This document shows, piece after piece, positions 7,345-16,994 of a DNA stretch of 18,849 bases (the stretch's first letter is position 1; the number at the start of each line of letters is the position of its first letter). A program made the translations under genes and the position numbers. Location: the NCBI GenBank assembly GCA_003242495.1, contig QGUO01000013.1, positions 1 through 18,849 of the forward strand, read 5' to 3'. The stretch is from Pseudomonadota bacterium (GTDB lineage Bacteria > Pseudomonadota > Gammaproteobacteria > Steroidobacterales > Steroidobacteraceae). The notes beneath the pieces are model-generated. The model was not told the origin of the DNA, searched no databases, and saw only the letters and a list, made by a program, of their open reading frames with translations.

Positions 7345-8558
7345 TTGAGCGCCAGCATCGCAGCCAACCGACGAGTGCTTTCCGGCATGCGCCCGACCGG
7401 TGCCTTGCACCTGGGCAATTATCACGGCGCGCTGAAGAACTGGATCGAACTGCAATACCAGTACGAGTGCTATTTCTTCATCGCCGACATCCATGCCCTC
7501 ACCACGGGCTACGAGGACACCTCCGAGCTCGAGGACCGTGTGTGGGAGATGGCCATCGACTGGCTGGCCGCGGGCCTGAACCCGGCGGCGGCCACCATGT
7601 TCATCCAGTCGCGTGTCCCGGAGACCTCGGAGCTGCATCTGCTGCTGTCGATGATCACGCCCCTCGGCTGGCTGGAGCGGGTACCGACATACAAGGACCA
7701 GCAGGAGCAGCTCAAGGATCGCGATCTGTCGACGTACGGCTTCCTGGGCTACCCCTTGCTGCAGAGCGCCGACATCCTGCTCTACAAGGCGGCCTACGTG
7801 CCGGTGGGCGAGGACCAGATCGCCCATGTGGAGATCACTCGCGAGGTCGCGCGGCGCTTCAATCACATCTACGGGCGCGAAGCCGATTTCGAGACCAAGG
7901 TGGAGAAGGCCATCAAGGCCCTTGGTGGCAAAAATGGATCTCGATACAGAGAGTTGCGTAAACTTTATCAAGAAAAAGGTGATGAGTCCGCGCTCGAGAA
8001 GGCCGTCGCCATGCTCGAGGGGACGGCGCGACTCACGCTCGCCGACCGCGAACGGCTGGTCGGCTACCTGGAGGGGACGGGACGCAGCATTCTGGTGGAG
8101 CCCGAGGTGTTGCTCACGGCCACGCCCAAGGTCCCCGGCCTCGACGGGCGCAAGATGTCGAAGTCCTATGGCAACACCATCGGCCTGCGCGAGGATCCGG
8201 ATTCCGTGGCGCGCAAGCTCAAGACCATGCAAACCGACCCCGCGCGCGTGCGACGCACGGATGCCGGCGACCCCGAGAAGTGCCCCGTGTGGGACCTGCA
8301 CAAGGTGTATTCGGATGCCGATACCCAGGCCTGGGTGCAGCAGGGCTGCCGCTCCGCGGGCATCGGCTGCCTCGACTGCAAGGGGCGTCTCACCGAGGCG
8401 GTGATCGCCGATATCGAGCAGATCCGCAAACGTGCGCAGGAGTACGAAGAAGACCGCGACCTGGTGCGCGGCATCATCGCCGAGGGCTGCGAAAAGGCGC
8501 GCGACGTGGCCCGTCAGACGCTCGAGGAAGTCCACCAGGCCATGGGAATGATTTACCG

Positions 8559-8562
<4 letters not shown>
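7345..8562 (+). CDS. trpS: Tryptophan--tRNA ligase
   Basis: 405 residues. The enzyme charges tRNA-Trp with tryptophan using ATP, in the cytoplasm. It is a class I synthetase: the HIGH-equivalent HLGN is at 22-25 (in MRPTGALHLGNYHG) and KMSKS at 270-274. It belongs to the longer TrpRS type, which has an extra helical segment of about 60 residues (about 190-255) before KMSKS. The chosen start is TTG at 7345, because AAAGGGA (7332-7338) lies 6 bases upstream and the first residues MSASIAANRRVLSG match family starts. The next in-frame ATG (7387) is too close to the active-site motif and has no ribosome site. The stop overlaps the scpA start (ATGA). Codons 196-213 are strikingly AT-rich compared with the rest of the gene. 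Confidence 0.95.
7930..7982 (+). other. AT-rich in-frame patch inside trpS
   Basis: Bases 7921-7980 are about 38% G+C (23 of 60 by hand count) inside a gene that is otherwise near two thirds G+C. Codons here include AAA, AAT, TCT, ATA, AGA, TTG, CTT and TAT, which neighbouring segments avoid. The encoded peptide (KNGSRYRELRKLYQEKG) still fits the long-type TrpRS linker, so the frame and probably the function are intact. Confidence 0.7.
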
Positions 8563-10570
<2,008 letters not shown>

Positions 10571-10571
<1 letters not shown>

Positions 10572-11668
10572 TGAACGAGCATGACCTCAAGCACATCATC
10601 GAAGCGACGCTGCTCGCCGCGGGGCGCCCGGTGCCCACGCAGCAGCTGCTGAATCTCTTCGATGAGCGCGAGCGGCCCACGCCGGAGCAGTTGCAGGCTG
10701 CGCTTGCGTTGCTGGACGAGGACTACAAGGACCGCGGCATCGAGCTGGTCGAAGTGGCGAGCGGCTGGCGCATCCAGGTGCGCCCGCGCGTTGCCGACGT
10801 GGTCTCACGCCTGTGGCAGGAGCGTCCGGCGCGGTATTCCCGCGCGTTGCTCGAGACCCTCGCGTTGATCGCTTATCGACAGCCCATCACCCGCAGCGAG
10901 ATCGAGGAAATCCGCGGCGTGTCGATCAGCTCGACCATCATGCGCACCCTTCAGGAGCGCAACTGGATTCGCACCGTGGGGCACCGCGAAGTGCCCGGGC
11001 GTCCGGAGCTGCTCGGCACGACACGCGAGTTTCTCGACTATTTCGGGCTGAAGAGCCTGGACCAGCTGCCGACGCTGGCGGAGCTCAAGGACGTGGAGAC
11101 CATCGGGGTGCAGCTCGAGCTGCCCGGGGCGGAAGACCCCGCGCCCGCCGACGGGCAGGCGGCTCAGTCGACCGGCGAGGAGTCCGACCCGGCGCAAGGC
11201 GGCGCCGAGTCCGCGCCTGCGTCGGAAGCCGCCGCGTCCCCGGCGGAGAACGAGGCTGCGGTCGAGACCCAGGCCTCCACGGAGACGGAATCGTCAGGGC
11301 AGGCGGAGTCTTCCGCGGAGGTGTCCGAGGCTTCGCCGGCCGCCGACGGCGAGGTCGAAGCCACCGACACCACCGACACCACCGACACCACCGACACCAC
11401 CGACACCACCGACATCACCGACACCACCGAGGCAACGGCGCAGGACCCGGAGGATCCGGCCATGGCGGGCGACGCAGGCGCGGACGAGGACGACGCGCCG
11501 GCTTCCGTCGAACAGGATGCGGCGCCGGATCAGGTCCCCGGGCAACAGGCACCCGCCGAGGCGGGTGAGGCGCCGGACGAGGATGCGGTGGGTGACAGCG
11601 GGGAGGACGTGGACGGGTCGGACGAGGACGACTCCAACGCCGCCCCGACCATGGCCGCCGTGCCCTAG
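10571..11668 (+). CDS. scpB: Condensin subunit ScpB with an acidic repeat-bearing tail
   Basis: 365 residues, against roughly 180-250 in most relatives. ScpB forms a dimer of winged-helix pairs that binds the ScpA linker and regulates Smc. The two winged-helix domains occupy about 1-180: HDLKHIIEATLLAAGRPV, IELVEVASGWRIQV, YSRALLETLALIAYRQP, ITRSEIEEIRGV, LGTTREFLDYFGL and LDQLPTLAEL are typical. From about 185 the chain is acidic and Ala/Ser/Thr-rich, with eight 3-residue units of the TTD type (about 264-287). I start at ATG 10571, with GAGGTG ending 4 bases upstream; TTG 10568 is too close to that ribosome site. The ATG shares one base with the scpA stop, so the subunits are translationally coupled. 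Confidence 0.93.
11360..11431 (+). repeat. Nine-base tandem repeat in the scpB tail
   Basis: Eight in-frame units of about ACCACCGAC encode ATD, five TTD, ITD and TTE. The five central units are identical in DNA. Confidence 0.9.
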
Positions 11669-11927
11669 GACACCGCCGAGACCGGTAGAGGGAGCGCGAG
11701 TCGCCGGCGGACGCGACTGGCCCCGCGTGGTGCCGCCGGCAGTGGCGGGCGGCGGGGCGGCCGATGCGCCGTCGAGGCGGCTTGCCCGCACCCGGCAGGG
11801 CGGCTCCCTCGGCCGTTCCATGTAGACTGTCTTTCAAGCGGCGCGGCGCCCGCATGGCCCGCGGGTCTGCGCCAGTTCCGTACCGACCGACTCAACGCCT
11901 GAGCTTACGCTGCCCGAGATCGTTTCC

Positions 11928-12770
11928 GTGCCCGAGCGTTTACACAAAGTCCTTGCACAGCACGGCCTCGGCTCGCGCCGCGAGATCGAGAAGTGGATGC
12001 TGGCCGGGCGCGTCCGCCTGAATCAACGATTGGCCCAGCCGGGCGACCAGTATCGCCCGGGTGATCGCGTCTTCGTCGACGGCAAGGACGTCACGGCGCG
12101 CCTGCGCGTCACGCTCGCGCCGCAGGTCCTCGTGTACCACAAGGCACAGGGCGAGCCGCTGACCCCGTCGGTGATGGGCGAGACGCCCGCCGCGTCCGGC
12201 CCGCCGCCGAAGTCCGTGATGGAGCGTTTACCGGCCGTGCGCGGCGCGCGCTGGCTGGCGATCAACCCCATGCAGCCCGGCGACAGCGGCTTGCTGCTGG
12301 TCACCAACGACGGGCGGCTCGCCGATGCGCTGCGGCGGCGGGTCGATACGATTTCGACTGCCTACGTGGCGCGGGTGCTGGTGCCGTCGCCCGACTTCGA
12401 CGTCGAATCCTTGCCGCGCGCGGTGCATTACGACGGCGAAACCCTCGAGTTCGAGGACGTCGAGCCGGCGGGCGGGGAGGGGACGAACCGCTGGTTCCGT
12501 GTGAAAGTCGCGCGGGCGCATCGCCGGGCCGCCGTGCGCGCATTGTTCGAGAGCTGCGGGCTCAAGGTCAGCCGCGTCATCCAGGTGCGCTTCGCCAACG
12601 TGGAGCTGCCGCGCGATTTGCCGCGCGGGCGTCATCGGGCGCTCACACCCGCGCAGCTCGCGCTGCTGTATCGTCTCGCCGACTTGCCCCCGCCGGACGG
12701 CCAGGGCGTGCCGCCCGGGCCGCGACGCGGTGCGCGCAGGCGATCCTCGCAGCGGTCCCGGCGCTCCTAG
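11928..12770 (+). CDS. RluB-like pseudouridine synthase homologue lacking the catalytic Asp
   Basis: 280 residues, related to RluB of the RsuA/RluB/E/F family, which makes pseudouridine in 23S rRNA. An S4 RNA-binding domain (ERLHKVLAQHGLGSRREIE, about 3-60) is followed by VLVYHKAQGEP, RLPAVRGARWLA, SGLLLVTNDGRLAD, YVARV, and a C-terminal part with HRRAAVRALFESCGLKVSR and VELPRDLPRG. The family active site is GRLDxxTxGLLL. Here the aligned stretch is NPMQPGDSGLLL, so Gln replaces the catalytic Asp and the preceding Gly-Arg-Leu is gone. The KPEGE loop is KAQGE, and the usual RxREVRR motif is altered. It may be inactive or have a new role. The GTG start at 11928 gives a normal S4 N-terminus, but its ribosome site is poor. 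The C-terminus is a short Arg/Ser-rich tail. The 259 bases before it, after scpB, hold no gene and no clear terminator. Confidence 0.8.
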   Translation: MPERLHKVLAQHGLGSRREIEKWMLAGRVRLNQRLAQPGDQYRPGDRVFVDGKDVTARLRVTLAPQVLVYHKAQGEPLTPSVMGETPAASGPPPKSVMERLPAVRGARWLAINPMQPGDSGLLLVTNDGRLADALRRRVDTISTAYVARVLVPSPDFDVESLPRAVHYDGETLEFEDVEPAGGEGTNRWFRVKVARAHRRAAVRALFESCGLKVSRVIQVRFANVELPRDLPRGRHRALTPAQLALLYRLADLPPPDGQGVPPGPRRGARRRSSQRSRRS

Positions 12771-12821
12771 GCGTGCGTCACTGAATGGGGCGGAGCCGCA
12801 AGCGCGCGGCGCACCGGCCGC

Positions 12822-12851
12822 GCATGGCGCATCGTGGCATGGCGCATCGTG
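12822..12851. repeat. Perfect 15-bp tandem duplication
   Basis: GCATGGCGCATCGTG is repeated exactly (12822-12836, 12837-12851) in the 90-base gap between the convergent rluB-like and yciK genes. A GCGCGG/CCGCGC hairpin without a T-run precedes it (12804-12823). Confidence 0.85.
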
Positions 12852-12860
12852 TGCTCGAGG

Positions 12861-13607
12861 TCAGGCGGGCTGGCACTCGATGGTCTGCCCGGTGACGCCG
12901 CGGCTGTCGGGGCCGAGCAGCCAGAGATACGGGTCGACGATCTGCTCGGGCTCGGGCAGTACGCTGCGATCCTCCGCCGGGTAGGCCTGCAGGCGCATGT
13001 TGGTGCGCACCTTGCCGGGATTGATGCTGTTCACCCGCATGAGGCCTTCCAGCTCGTCGGCCAGCATGTGCATGAGCCCGTCGCTCGCCCATTTCGAGGC
13101 CAGGTACGCGCCCCAGTAGGCGCGCGGGCGGGCGACCACGCCGCTCGACGTGAACACCAGCGTCGGATCGGAAGACTGCTTGAGCAGCGGCAGACAGCAG
13201 CGCGTGAGAATGAACGGCACGTTGGCGTTGACATGCATGGTGCGCATCCACTTCGCGACGTCGTAATGCTCGATGGGTGCGCGCTCGCCGAGCATGCCGG
13301 CGTTGTGCAACAGGCCGTCGAGACGTCCAAACTCGCGGCCGATGGCTTCGACGAGCTGGTCATACTCTTCTGGACCGGCCTTCTCGAAGTCGAGCGGAGC
13401 GATGGAGGGCCGGGGCTGCTTGGCGGCGACGATGGCATCGTAGACCGCCTCGAGTCGCCGCACGTTGCGCCCGTGCAGAATGACGCGCGCGCCGTGCCGG
13501 GCGGCGGCCAGCGCGACCGCCTTGCCGATGCCGTCGCTCGCGCCGGTGATGAGGATGACCCGCTCGTCCAGCAGGTCGGCAGCAGGAACGTAGTTGCGTG
13601 GATACAT
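12861..13607 (-). CDS. yciK: YciK-type short-chain dehydrogenase/reductase
   Basis: 248 residues, normal for the classical SDR family. It should be an NAD(P)-dependent oxidoreductase; the YciK substrate is not established. The Rossmann nucleotide motif TGASDGIG is at 21-28, NAG at 102-104, the catalytic Ser in FTSSG (154/155) and YLASK at 168-172 (Tyr168, Lys172). NPGKVRTNM near 197 is the usual post-catalytic loop. The N-terminus (MYPRNYVPAADLLDERVILITG) resembles YciK. It is the last gene of the ubiG-rmuC-squalene-synthase-like-yciK group on the minus strand, 50 bases after its neighbour. No strong ribosome site is seen before the ATG. Confidence 0.85.
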   Translation of the reverse strand: MYPRNYVPAADLLDERVILITGASDGIGKAVALAAARHGARVILHGRNVRRLEAVYDAIVAAKQPRPSIAPLDFEKAGPEEYDQLVEAIGREFGRLDGLLHNAGMLGERAPIEHYDVAKWMRTMHVNANVPFILTRCCLPLLKQSSDPTLVFTSSGVVARPRAYWGAYLASKWASDGLMHMLADELEGLMRVNSINPGKVRTNMRLQAYPAEDRSVLPEPEQIVDPYLWLLGPDSRGVTGQTIECQPA

Positions 13608-13629
13608 GAGGCAAAGATCTCACGCCAGC

Positions 13630-13659
13630 GAACGCTCGTCCAATCCTGGATGAGCGTTC
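13630..13659 (-). promoter_or_regulatory. Long inverted repeat between the squalene-synthase-like gene and yciK
   Basis: GAACGCTC (13630-13637) pairs with GAGCGTTC (13652-13659), and TCCA (13639-13642) pairs with TGGA (13647-13650), around a 4-base loop, with one non-Watson-Crick position. It covers the upstream gene's stop codon and lies 22 bases before yciK. Without a T-run it may be an attenuator, an mRNA processing site or an operator. Confidence 0.5.
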
Positions 13660-14503
13660 ATGCCCGACGGGCCGCCCGCCAGGCGATCCAGGGCTTGGCG
13701 AAGGGGCCGAGCTCGATGCGCTCGGTGCCGACTTCGTAATTGCGCTGGGCGATGCGATCGAGCAGTCCGCGGTACAGCGCGGACAGGACCAGCAACGGAC
13801 GCATGCGATCGCGCGTCTCCGGGGGCAGCGCGCGCTCGGATTCGAGCAACCCCTCGCGTACGTGCTCGCGATAGCGCGCCAGCAGCTCACGTAGCGGCGC
13901 GCCGACCTCGCGCTGCCGTGCGTCCTCCAGGGACACGCCGCTGCGGTCCATGTCCTCGAGCGGCAGGTAAAGGCGTCCGTCGGTGGCGTCCTGACGCAGG
14001 TCGCGCAGGATCTCCGCCTGTCGTACGCCGCTGCCGATGCCGCGCGCGGCGGCGCGCACGGTGTCATCGACCGGTGCCGGCGCCATCAACTGCTCTGCGA
14101 GCAGCTCGGCGATCACGCCACCGGAGCGCACGCAGTAGGCGCCCAGCTCGCGCATGGTGAGATAGGTCATCCTGGCGAGGTCCATGTCGGCCGCGGCGAG
14201 CAGTTCATGCAGCCGTGCGAAGTGCCGCGGTGGCGAGCCGGGTTGCTGCTCGTGCAGGGTGCGCGTCGCAGGATGCTGCGGATTGCCGTTGACGAGGCGG
14301 TCGATCTCGTCGCGCCACCAGCGCAGCCGCGTGTGCGCCACGTCGTGGTTGGCGCTCTGCGCCGACTCGCGAATCTCCGCATCGATCACGTACAGCGCCA
14401 TGAGCGCGTCGCGCCGGCTCTCCGGCGCGTAAAGCAGGGAGAAGTAGCGCATCGAGCCGGGCGGCGCCGCCCGGTTGATCATGGATGCATCGAGATGGGA
14501 CAT
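13658..14503 (-). CDS. Squalene/phytoene-synthase-fold protein, possibly NDUFAF6-like
   Basis: 281 residues. The all-helical isoprenoid synthase fold is recognisable: YFSLLYAPESRRDALMALYVI, RLRWWRDEIDRL (about 59-70), YLTMRELGAYCVRSGGVIAE-like helices, and the second motif RDLRQDATDGRLYLP (167-181). In true squalene and phytoene synthases the first helix carries a DDxxD-type motif that binds Mg-diphosphate. Here it reads DAEIRE (41-46), so the second motif looks intact but the first is degenerate. The ALYxxxAEI and RLRWWR signatures resemble the NDUFAF6 branch (complex I assembly in mitochondria, with alphaproteobacterial relatives), which is thought not to be a classical synthase. A hopanoid or carotenoid enzyme is the alternative; no other terpenoid gene is nearby. 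The start at 14503 has no clear ribosome site; an ATG seven codons later is possible. Confidence 0.7.
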   Translation of the reverse strand: MSHLDASMINRAAPPGSMRYFSLLYAPESRRDALMALYVIDAEIRESAQSANHDVAHTRLRWWRDEIDRLVNGNPQHPATRTLHEQQPGSPPRHFARLHELLAAADMDLARMTYLTMRELGAYCVRSGGVIAELLAEQLMAPAPVDDTVRAAARGIGSGVRQAEILRDLRQDATDGRLYLPLEDMDRSGVSLEDARQREVGAPLRELLARYREHVREGLLESERALPPETRDRMRPLLVLSALYRGLLDRIAQRNYEVGTERIELGPFAKPWIAWRAARRA

Positions 14504-14667
14504 GACGAATCGCTGACCTGGGATGAAGTCGCGGCGGGTGCTCGGGGCTCAGGCGTCCGCCCGTTCAGGACGGTATCGCGTGCGCGGCAGGCACTGCGCC
14601 TCGTGCTGCATACCGTTGGGGCGCGGGCGGCCGCGTGCCCGGGTCGAGTCGATGCGGTGCTGCATGT

Positions 14668-15993
14668 CTACCGGCCCTCGGCGCCGTCCGTCGTGTCCGC
14701 GAGCGCCCGGTCGGGCTCGCCCGCGGGCGCGCGGGGTTCGCGTATCAACTTCTCGACCGGGTCCACGGTTTCGATGGCGCGATCGGTACGCACGCCGAGC
14801 TCGGTGAACTTGCGCGCGCCGGGCAGGACGTTGCGCTCCAGCGAGCCGACCGCGCTGTTGAAGCTTTCCACGCTGCTGCCCAGGTTGCGTCCGAGCTTGG
14901 TCAAGTGACCGGCGAACACGGCCAGGCGTCGATACAGGTCCTCGGCCAGCCCGCGGATCACTTCGGCGTTCTGGGCGAGCGCCGTCTGGCGCCAGCCGTA
15001 GGCCACGGCTTTCAGCAGGGCGATGAAACTGGACGGCGTCGCGATGATCACGTCCTGGCGGATGGCATCCTCGAACAGCGCCGGATTCTCGGCCAGCGCG
15101 GCCGAGAGGAACTGGTCGCCGGGGATGAACAGGATCACGAAGTCCGGACTTTTTTCGAACTGGTTCCAGTAGCTCTTGGCGCCCAGTTGCCGGACGCGCT
15201 CGGCGAGCACCTGCGCATGCCGGCGCAGCGCCGCCGCGCGCTGCTCGTCGGTGGTGGCATCGACGGCTTCGAGATACGCATCGAGCGGCGTCTTGACATC
15301 GACCACCAGGTCGCGGCCGTCCGGCATGTGCACCACCATGTCCGGACGCAGCATGCCGTCGTCCGCGCGCACCGAGACCTGTTCGTGGAAATCGCAGTGC
15401 TCGACCATGCCCGCCAGCTCGGCGAGCCGCCGCAGCGTCATCTCGCCCCATCGCCCGCGCACCTCCGGGCGACGCAGCGCGTTCACCAGGGTGCGGGTCT
15501 CGCGCTGCAGGGCCTGCTGGCCGAGCGCTACCGCTTCGATGGTGGTCTTCAAGGTGCCGAAGGTCTCGGCGCGCTCCTTTTCGATCCGCGCCATCTGCTG
15601 CTCGGTCTTGGTGAGCGCTTCGCGGATGGGGGCGAGCATGGCCTCGATGGCCTTTTCGCGTTCGGTGAGCGCCGCCACGGCGGTCTGCTGATGGCGGCCG
15701 AGATGCTCGCGTGCGAGCTGCAGGAACAGCTCGCTGTTCGAGCGCAGCGAGGCACCCGCGATCGAATCGAATGCGGACTTGATGCCCTCGGTGGCGCGCT
15801 CGAGCGCCGCCGCGCGCTCGCGCTCGAGCTCCTCCTGGGTCTTGACCTGCGATTGCAGCACGGCCAGCTCGATGCGCAGCGCCTGCTCGCGTCGCAGCGC
15901 CAGCCAGCGCGTGGCAGCGGCGCCGAGAACCAATCCGGCCAGCAGGCAGCCGGCGGCGATGAGGTACAGGGATTCTGACATGGGCGGCAACAT
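14668..15993 (-). CDS. rmuC: RmuC family DNA recombination protein
   Basis: 441 residues, typical in length. RmuC limits DNA inversions between short inverted repeats and is predicted to be a PD-(D/E)XK-like nuclease. A membrane anchor lies at about 8-28 (LYLIAAGCLLAGLVLGAAAT), then a coiled-coil region (about 35-175). The nuclease core contains GRWGEMTLRRL (180-190), FHEQVSV, LRPDMVVHMPDG (215-226) and the VVDVKTPL catalytic strand (230-237). Later YWNQFEKSPDFVILFIPGDQF and a VIIATPSSFIALLK stretch are family hallmarks. Two starts are possible, 15993 (MLPP) and 15981 (MSES); neither has a good ribosome site. The gene follows ubiG after 174 bases. The 164 bases beyond its stop, before the next gene, hold no credible gene. 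Confidence 0.93.
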   Translation of the reverse strand: MLPPMSESLYLIAAGCLLAGLVLGAAATRWLALRREQALRIELAVLQSQVKTQEELERERAAALERATEGIKSAFDSIAGASLRSNSELFLQLAREHLGRHQQTAVAALTEREKAIEAMLAPIREALTKTEQQMARIEKERAETFGTLKTTIEAVALGQQALQRETRTLVNALRRPEVRGRWGEMTLRRLAELAGMVEHCDFHEQVSVRADDGMLRPDMVVHMPDGRDLVVDVKTPLDAYLEAVDATTDEQRAAALRRHAQVLAERVRQLGAKSYWNQFEKSPDFVILFIPGDQFLSAALAENPALFEDAIRQDVIIATPSSFIALLKAVAYGWRQTALAQNAEVIRGLAEDLYRRLAVFAGHLTKLGRNLGSSVESFNSAVGSLERNVLPGARKFTELGVRTDRAIETVDPVEKLIREPRAPAGEPDRALADTTDGAEGR

Positions 15994-16015
15994 AGTCGCT
16001 TCGATCGCAGTGCGC

Positions 16016-16043
16016 CACTCCCCGACCCATGGGGCGGGGAGTG
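16016..16043 (-). promoter_or_regulatory. Strong hairpin between ubiG and rmuC
   Basis: CACTCCCCG (16016-16024) and CGGGGAGTG (16035-16043) form a perfect 9-bp stem. The 10-base loop is itself partly palindromic (CCCATGGG). It ends 22 bases before the rmuC ATG on the minus strand. The absence of a T-run argues against a simple terminator. Confidence 0.55.
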
Positions 16044-16167
16044 CGGATGAGCCCTCGGGTCGCGGGCGCGCGGGCGGAGCGCGGCCTCGCTGCGGGGGCG
16101 ATGAACGTCGGTCCTGGATGCGGCAGGTCGGCGTGGTGCGGGCAGGCCGCGGCGCCGACAGGGCGCA

Positions 16168-16881
16168 TCAGGCTTCCGGTCTGCGCAAATGGACCAGGTA
16201 GTTCACATCGACGTCCGCGCCCAGGTGTGCGCGCTCGCGGAACGGGTCGTAGGTCAGGCCGGTGATGTCGACGACGAGGAGGCCGGCCGCACGCGCCCAG
16301 CGCGCAAGCTCCGAGGGGCGGATGAATCGATCATAGGTGTGCGTGCCGCGGGCGACGAGGCCCATGACGTACTCGGCCGCCACGATGCCGAGCAGAAAGG
16401 ATTTCAAGTTGCGATTGAGCGTCGAGGCGATCACGTGCCCGCCGGGCTTGACCAGGGTGGACAGGGCCGTCATCACGCTCTGCGGATCCGGCACGTGCTC
16501 CAGCATTTCCATGCAGGTGACCACGTCGTAGACGCCGGCGTGCGCCTGCGCATGCATCTCCGCCGATTCGCGCGCATAGCGCACCTGCACGCCGCTGCCC
16601 AGGGCATGCAGCTCGGCGACCTCGATGGTGGCCGGGCCGAGGTCGATGCCGGTCACCTCGGCGCCGCGCTGTGCCATGGCTTCGCTCAACAGCCCGCCGC
16701 CGCAGCCGACGTCGAGTACCTTGCGGCCGTGAAGGCCGCCCACGCAGGTCTCGATGTATTCGAGGCGCACCGGGTTGAGGACATGCAGGGGGCGGAAGTC
16801 GCCGTGCGGGTCCCACCAGCGCTGCGCGATCGCTTCGAAGCGGGCGATCTCGGCGGGATCGTGATTGGTCGCTGGCGTCAT
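16168..16881 (-). CDS. ubiG: Ubiquinone biosynthesis O-methyltransferase
   Basis: 237 residues, as in E. coli UbiG. It performs both O-methylations in ubiquinone synthesis using S-adenosylmethionine. The family N-terminus is clear: EIARFEAIAQRWWDPHGDFR, then PLHVLNPVRLEYI. The SAM-binding motif I is VLDVGCGGGLLSE (55-67), followed by VTGIDLG and CMEMLEHVPDP. GTHTYDRFIRPSEL and a YLVHLRRP end match UbiG. A TAGAAT box on the minus strand (16917-16912) with a leader of about 24 bases is a possible promoter; the -35 is not evident. Its position next to the gyrA region is a conserved gammaproteobacterial arrangement. The 113 bases upstream, to the end of the amidohydrolase gene, hold nothing else recognisable. 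Confidence 0.96.
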   Translation of the reverse strand: MTPATNHDPAEIARFEAIAQRWWDPHGDFRPLHVLNPVRLEYIETCVGGLHGRKVLDVGCGGGLLSEAMAQRGAEVTGIDLGPATIEVAELHALGSGVQVRYARESAEMHAQAHAGVYDVVTCMEMLEHVPDPQSVMTALSTLVKPGGHVIASTLNRNLKSFLLGIVAAEYVMGLVARGTHTYDRFIRPSELARWARAAGLLVVDITGLTYDPFRERAHLGADVDVNYLVHLRRPEA

Positions 16882-16994
16882 GGGCTCGTCGCTGGGGATC
16901 TCGAAAGCGCCATTCTAGCGTCTGCCGCCGGGGTCTGCCGGCCGCCGCTCGCCGGCGCCGCGATGATGCGACACGGCCGGCGCCCGGATGCGTC

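Noticed and set aside
11669..11927. Promoter or terminator between scpB and the rluB-like gene
   Set aside because: Only a short CCGCC/GGCGG hairpin (11733-11748) and a lone TAGACT (11823-11828) without a -35 were found; both are expected by chance at this base composition.
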